From: Hyperoplus lanceolatus
Taxonomy: Eukaryota > Chordata > Actinopteri > Uranoscopiformes > Ammodytidae
Length of the DNA: 64,000 nucleotides
Reading direction: 5' to 3'
Assembly (NCBI GenBank): GCA_026929865.2
Contig: CM049397.1
Coordinates: forward strand, 31,444,698 to 31,508,697
Under the pieces are notes generated by a model. It did no database searches, was not told where the DNA came from, and saw only the letters and a program-made list of their open reading frames with translations. How positions within the stretch are numbered: the first letter of the stretch is position 1; every line of letters begins with the position of its first letter. This document shows, in pieces, positions 59,405 through 64,000 of this stretch. A program made the position numbers and the translations under genes.

Positions 59405-60783
59405 CATTTGTTTGTTAGTAATTAATCTAATGAGCCCAAGCGATGGCAAAGATTATTTTGGCAGTGAGAAAAACAGTCCCGAAAGCAAACAATGACTCAG
59501 TGGTGATGTCAAAGAGGCAGACAGCATTGTCAACCTTCTTCTTGTCCAAGGCTGACTAATAAATCCTCTAAATTAACTTCAGAAGCGACGTGTGTGTGCT
59601 CCCTGGAATTTGGTACGATGTGCTCACGTTTTTGAGATATCCATCTGAGGTTTCTGCTACCTTTCAAACGTTGCTTTGGAAATGGCACAATGTTGAATGT
59701 CTTTCAACACCAACGAAGCCTTTCCAGGAACAATATCCTGGATAATCTCTGAATAAAGTTCAGAACAATGGGCTGTGATGCCGTTTTCCTTGGAACTACT
59801 TTTCTACAAGCCAGTGAGCCAACTAATGGTTTATTATTTTTTACTGATTATTCTCCCAGTTGTTTTCTTTAATAAACACAGTAATTGTTTTGTCTAAAAA
59901 AAAAGGTCAGAAAGTAGTTTTAAATATATAGTCAATCACGATTGACTATAGGGCTCAGATTGAGATTTTCAAATCGGCATTTGTACAGCCAAAATGTTCA
60001 GTGTTATAAAAGTGTATCACCTAGGAAAGAAAAGCAGCAAATCAGTTGCTTTGAGTTCTAACAAATGTATTTCTCATGAACACTCCTAACATCGAGGGCC
60101 GTGACATATCCCGAATAACCAAGAAAAATGTCACCGGAAAAGACACATGGATGCTGAGAAAGTCATCTCTAATCCTGTGAGCACCGTTAAGGCATTTCAA
60201 TTTGAAGTGGTGTCAAAAATGCCAAAGACTCAAATCCTGTAATAATATACACTTAAACTACCTGCATTGAAGACACGATAGACCAATTTGTGCTTTTTTC
60301 TCTTTCTTTCTCTCCCTCTTTGTATCCCTGTCTCTCAGATGAAATGTGGTGGCATATCAAAAAAGCATTTGTCATGCTTAGAAGACAAAGAAAAAAAGAT
60401 GTACGAGCCTCAGGTATAGAATGCAGCCAGAAAGGATTTTGAATGCCAAAAAAACGAAAGCCAAGAAGAAGAAAATAGTTTTGACCACATAGGAAAAAGA
60501 AGGAAGTGTGGCATTAGGATTCAGGGCCAGGCAACTCATGTTTACCCAAGAGGAAACAGGGGACATGACATATAGCCTTGGCTCCTGCGATTTTTTTTGC
60601 GAAATTCAAGGCATCTAGGGCCGACTATGCATTGATACTTTCCCATTCGGCAGGCAGGTCAGGGATGCCACAACAGTACGCTCTAATACATCTCAGTGGA
60701 TTATTCTTGCGGTGACCTCCAGGTTTGCGTCTTGCATAACAACACACCGGCAGGGTCCTCACTTTGGCCACACATGCTAGAAG

Positions 60784-60786
<3 letters not shown>

Positions 60787-60856
<70 letters not shown>
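60787..60856. repeat. (CA)n microsatellite
   Basis: About 35 units, pure. Confidence 0.95.
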
Positions 60857-60858
<2 letters not shown>

Positions 60859-61088
60859 ACTGCTCATTATCTGATGTTCTCAACCCTAATGAAAACCAGC
60901 CTTTGGTTGTCCACGACGCACAATGCAAAAAAAAAAAAAAAAAAGAAGAAAGTGTGAATGTGGTTGTGTGGAAGTTTTATCTGGAGAGAAGAAGAAGAAG
61001 ATAGAAGAGAATTACAGTAACTACTCCAGCAGACCACAAGGAATGTGGCCAGGCAGCGTGTAAAGACAGGCCCAACATGTGATGCATG

Positions 61089-61130
61089 CACACACGCACG
61101 CACACACACACACACACACACACGCACGCA

Positions 61131-61191
<61 letters not shown>
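61089..61191. repeat. (CA)n/(CACG)n microsatellite
   Basis: CA units with two blocks of CACG/CGCA, the second of about seven units. Confidence 0.95.
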
Positions 61192-61192
<1 letters not shown>

Positions 61193-63190
61193 GACAAAGA
61201 AGACAAAGGAAGCCTCGCTACAATCAACTGCACAGCATCACAGACTGATGGCAGAGATGATGGGGAGTAATGACAGGTCTCCACTTCAGGTTCATTCACA
61301 TTCAGGACACAGTAGTTTTTATTTGATGTGAGGACACACATATTTAGAACATGTCACATGATAACGACATGTAAGATACAGTGGTGGAAGAAGCATTCCA
61401 GGTAGCATCAATGTAAAAAAAAAATACTCAGTCACAAAGCATTCAAAAGTCTTACTTAAATATAGATGTAATGATAAGTCAATGTATGGATCACTCAATC
61501 AACAGTAAAACTATTTGCAAAATGTTGGTAATCAATGAATATTTGAGAAGTTTAAAGCAGGTTTCGTACTGTTGCTCAGACAAAACAAATCTTCACTATT
61601 TTTGGAACAATATCAAGAATATAACTGTTAGATTCATTCATTTGTTAACGAAAACAATTGAATGTTGCAGCCCTTCACACAAGGTATTATTAGTTCTACA
61701 CTGATGCACAGAAGTGTCAGAGACGTGACTTGAACGCTTCTACAAAGTGCTGCATGGTGCTTCCAGGGAAACACAGGAGGGCGCTGTTTCACACATAGGA
61801 TGACGCTGCCAGTCTGAATTGGGAAAGGAGTGATTTGCACTGAAGGTGACAGTGCACCTGTTAGAGCGCGATAAGAAGGAAAAAAACTGCAGTGGAGACA
61901 TGTGAAGGGGAAGTCATTTTGATTATTATGATTTGTTATGATAATTCTACTCTGCTGAGTTTATTTTAGGATTTTACTGACATGTCAACAGCTTTAATAT
62001 GAATACTTGAACCTTAAACATAAACATAAATGTATTTGTTTATGCATCTGGTCGATTTATGTGGCTTAGATTAACATAACTAACACGAACAACTAAACTC
62101 CCACCAAGTCTTTGATTACCCAAACTGGGCCAGGGGACTTTTCTAGTTATTCACACCAAAGCTTTTATTGCTATTTAATAATTGTTAGAACTTTTCTTGC
62201 TCCTAAAAATACATAATCTATAGTCATTTCCTCTGCTTTGTCATTTTGGGGGACCTCTTGGACCTATATTTACATGTCGGAAAGGGGATACCTTTAATTA
62301 AACTGCAATGCATCAGGCTACATGACTACACATGACATACACCACTGCTCAAACAGGATAGTGTGCAAATCTTTCTAGACCCCCCTCCCCCCCCGCCCCC
62401 CTCTTTTCTAGCTATTAAAATGATGCATTGCTCAGGTCATTTACTTCCCTCTGTGTGCAGTTAAGTACGTCGTTGCCCAGGGTTTTCCAAACGTAATAGA
62501 CCCCCAATTAGATTTAGACCCCGACATAAAACCCAAGACCAATCCTTCCATAATCTTCCTAAGGGGACTCATGTTGCTTACGGTGAGCTGTCATGCTTTA
62601 TGGTAGTTCTGATCTCCTGTGGCATCGCTTCAGTGCCTTTAATTTTACTTGAGTGATCCAAAAGTAAATGCATAGTGATCATACGGTGCCCTTAAGGTAG
62701 ATTTTTCATTAAAGATCTGAAATAGTTTTCCTTTGTCATGCAGGTGAAAAAGAAGTAGGCCTATGCTTAAGTTGTGCGTTTCCTATACTAAAGGTATTTT
62801 AAGTGTGCTATAGAAAGATTTTGGAACAACTTTAAGTATGTTAAAGGTGTGCTGTTGTTTGTGTTTGTTTCTCTTTGGTCACATAACAATATCACTGGGT
62901 GTATAAAGTATATTGTGAGTGGAAAAAAAATTGCAAAATATTGTCAAAAGAAATTAAGACTGTATAAAAACTACCTCTCTTTGCAATACAAGTTCTTAAA
63001 GAAAGGACAAGTACAAATGTAAGCTACTTCTATACAACTCTTTCTGTAAGAAGTTCAAACTCATTTCTGCAGGAATCAAAAAGTAAAACCCTTTACCACA
63101 GGTCTTTAACGAGGGAAAATCTGTTTATACTTTACTAACCTGCTGTGCATTGCCGCACTGAGTCCAACCCTCCACCCCTCCAAATCCCAG

Positions 63191-63200
63191 CTCCCTCCCT

Positions 63201-63258
<58 letters not shown>
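63191..63258. repeat. (CCCT)n-(CT)n pyrimidine tract in a probable promoter/5' UTR
   Basis: CCCT units followed by about 25 CT units, 345 bp before the start codon at 63604. GA/CT tracts are frequent in vertebrate core promoters. Confidence 0.9.
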
Positions 63259-63261
<3 letters not shown>

Positions 63262-63603
63262 CTCTTTTCTCTCTTCCCCAGCAGCGCTGCAGGTTGAATC
63301 TATTGGCCCTGTTTCCTGTCACATGGGTTTGGAAATCGGATCCCTGCTTTTCTACTATCTGTTCTCTGTCTTTGTGGTGTCAGTGTAGTAGCCTAGTAGC
63401 AGCTGTGGGACCTGCCTTGAAGTTCGGAGGACTTTTAACGCCGTGCCAAGGAGCGACTCCTGCACACACCCGGCGGACAGTCAACCAGCGAACAAGTCAG
63501 TCAGTCAGCCAGTCTGTCAGCTGCCCGCGCCGGTCTGCGCATCTGCCCGTCACCTCTCTGCACTTCACCTGGGGTAGCCACTACAGACTCTTTAACACAC
63601 ACC
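63259..63603 (+). promoter_or_regulatory. Probable promoter / 5' UTR of the last gene
   Basis: More GC-rich than the flank to the left, with (GTCA)n around 63,497-63,515 and CpG-containing stretches up to the ATG. No TATA box or splice site is clear; the start of transcription cannot be fixed. Confidence 0.45.
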
Positions 63604-63685
63604 ATGGATCCCTGGACAGCCACATCTGCACTTCTCCTCTTCGCTGGGGTCTTGTCTTCCGCGGCTTTTAGTCAATTCGAAACCG
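63604..63685 (+). CDS. First coding exon (signal peptide) of an unidentified secreted/membrane protein
   Basis: ATG in a good context (ACCATGG) followed by MDPWTATSALLLFAGVLSSA and AFSQFET, a typical signal peptide with likely cleavage after the Ala/Ser stretch. It ends in a strong donor (CCG|GTGAGT at 63686), phase 1, the usual phase after signal-peptide exons. The gene continues beyond the window. I cannot name it. Confidence 0.7.
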
Positions 63686-64000
63686 GTGAGTGAAAAACTT
63701 TTCTGCTCGCCTTTCTTTGGTTTTTTCCCTTCCCGAGGATGTCTTCTCCCATGTCTGCGTTTTGTTTGGAAGCGTCTCCAAAAGTTGCTCGTTTTTTACG
63801 CACCGGACAAGCTGTTTCCCCCTCTCAGAGACACTATAGTACAGTATGCTACACACACACCACACACACCGAAAAGTACGTTGACTTTCACGTTAAAGTG
63901 GTATTTTTTTTACTTTTTTGGTATCGGACATGGTTTACAGTAGATCGCAGTCGCTAGTCGCACCAACTTAATTCATAGCTCATCGCTTTCTGGTCCACAT
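63686..64000 (+). other. First intron of the last gene (partial)
   Basis: Starts GTGAGT; no further exon before the window ends. Confidence 0.6.

Larger units (their letters stand above)
59047..63190. other. Intergenic upstream of the last gene
   Basis: No supported exon; microsatellites plus AT-rich sequence. A C-rich run stands near 62,385. Confidence 0.5.

Overview
The window looks like chromosomal DNA from a bony fish, most likely a percomorph teleost. The evidence is short exons with GT-AG junctions, very dense (CA)n/(GT)n and other microsatellites, fish-type SINEs and MITEs, intronless TRIM/B30.2 genes in tandem, and proteins closest to vertebrate families. No bacterial, CRISPR or retroviral structure was recognised. 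All assignments come from reading translations and recalling protein families; no database search was run.

Layout. (1) About 1-13,050, plus strand: the 3' part of camk2b, encoding the end of the variable linker (three cassette exons, two of them the beta-specific SVRRG/proline-rich type), the whole association domain and a long 3' UTR. The kinase exons lie to the left, outside the window. (2) About 13,030-25,500, minus strand: three tandem intronless TRIM E3 ligase genes (RING, B-box, coiled coil, PRY-SPRY) in a locally duplicated block. Two have a clean interferon-response-like element about 145 bp before the ATG. (3) 25,975-26,490: a decayed LINE reverse-transcriptase fragment. (4) 26,955-29,308, minus strand: a complete four-exon short-chain dehydrogenase gene (DHRS13/RDH-like, 308 aa) whose catalytic Ser and Tyr appear replaced. 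(5) 29,309-29,998: a compact shared promoter with NRF1-like and TCTCGCGAGA motifs. (6) 29,999-45,031, plus strand: a susd2-like membrane-protein gene, apparently degraded. It keeps signal-peptide, somatomedin-B, VWD, sushi and membrane-anchor exons, but lacks the middle (AMOP) part, has frame disturbances and lacks an acceptor at one exon. Its 8.6 kb last intron is full of mobile-element remnants. (7) 45,032-63,603: a gene-poor stretch rich in microsatellites. (8) 63,604-63,685, plus strand: the signal-peptide exon of a gene that continues to the right and is not identified.

Functionally the genes are unrelated neighbours: neuronal/muscle calcium signalling (CaMKII beta), probable innate-immune ubiquitin ligases (TRIM cluster), a possible retinoid/steroid-type SDR pseudoenzyme, and a decaying cell-surface protein gene that shares its promoter. 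Mobile DNA explains much of the rest: a foldback MITE family (six copies), a PIF/Harbinger-like element, a piggyBac-like element, a tRNA-derived SINE, and three copies of a retroposon carrying a LINE-like 3' tail.
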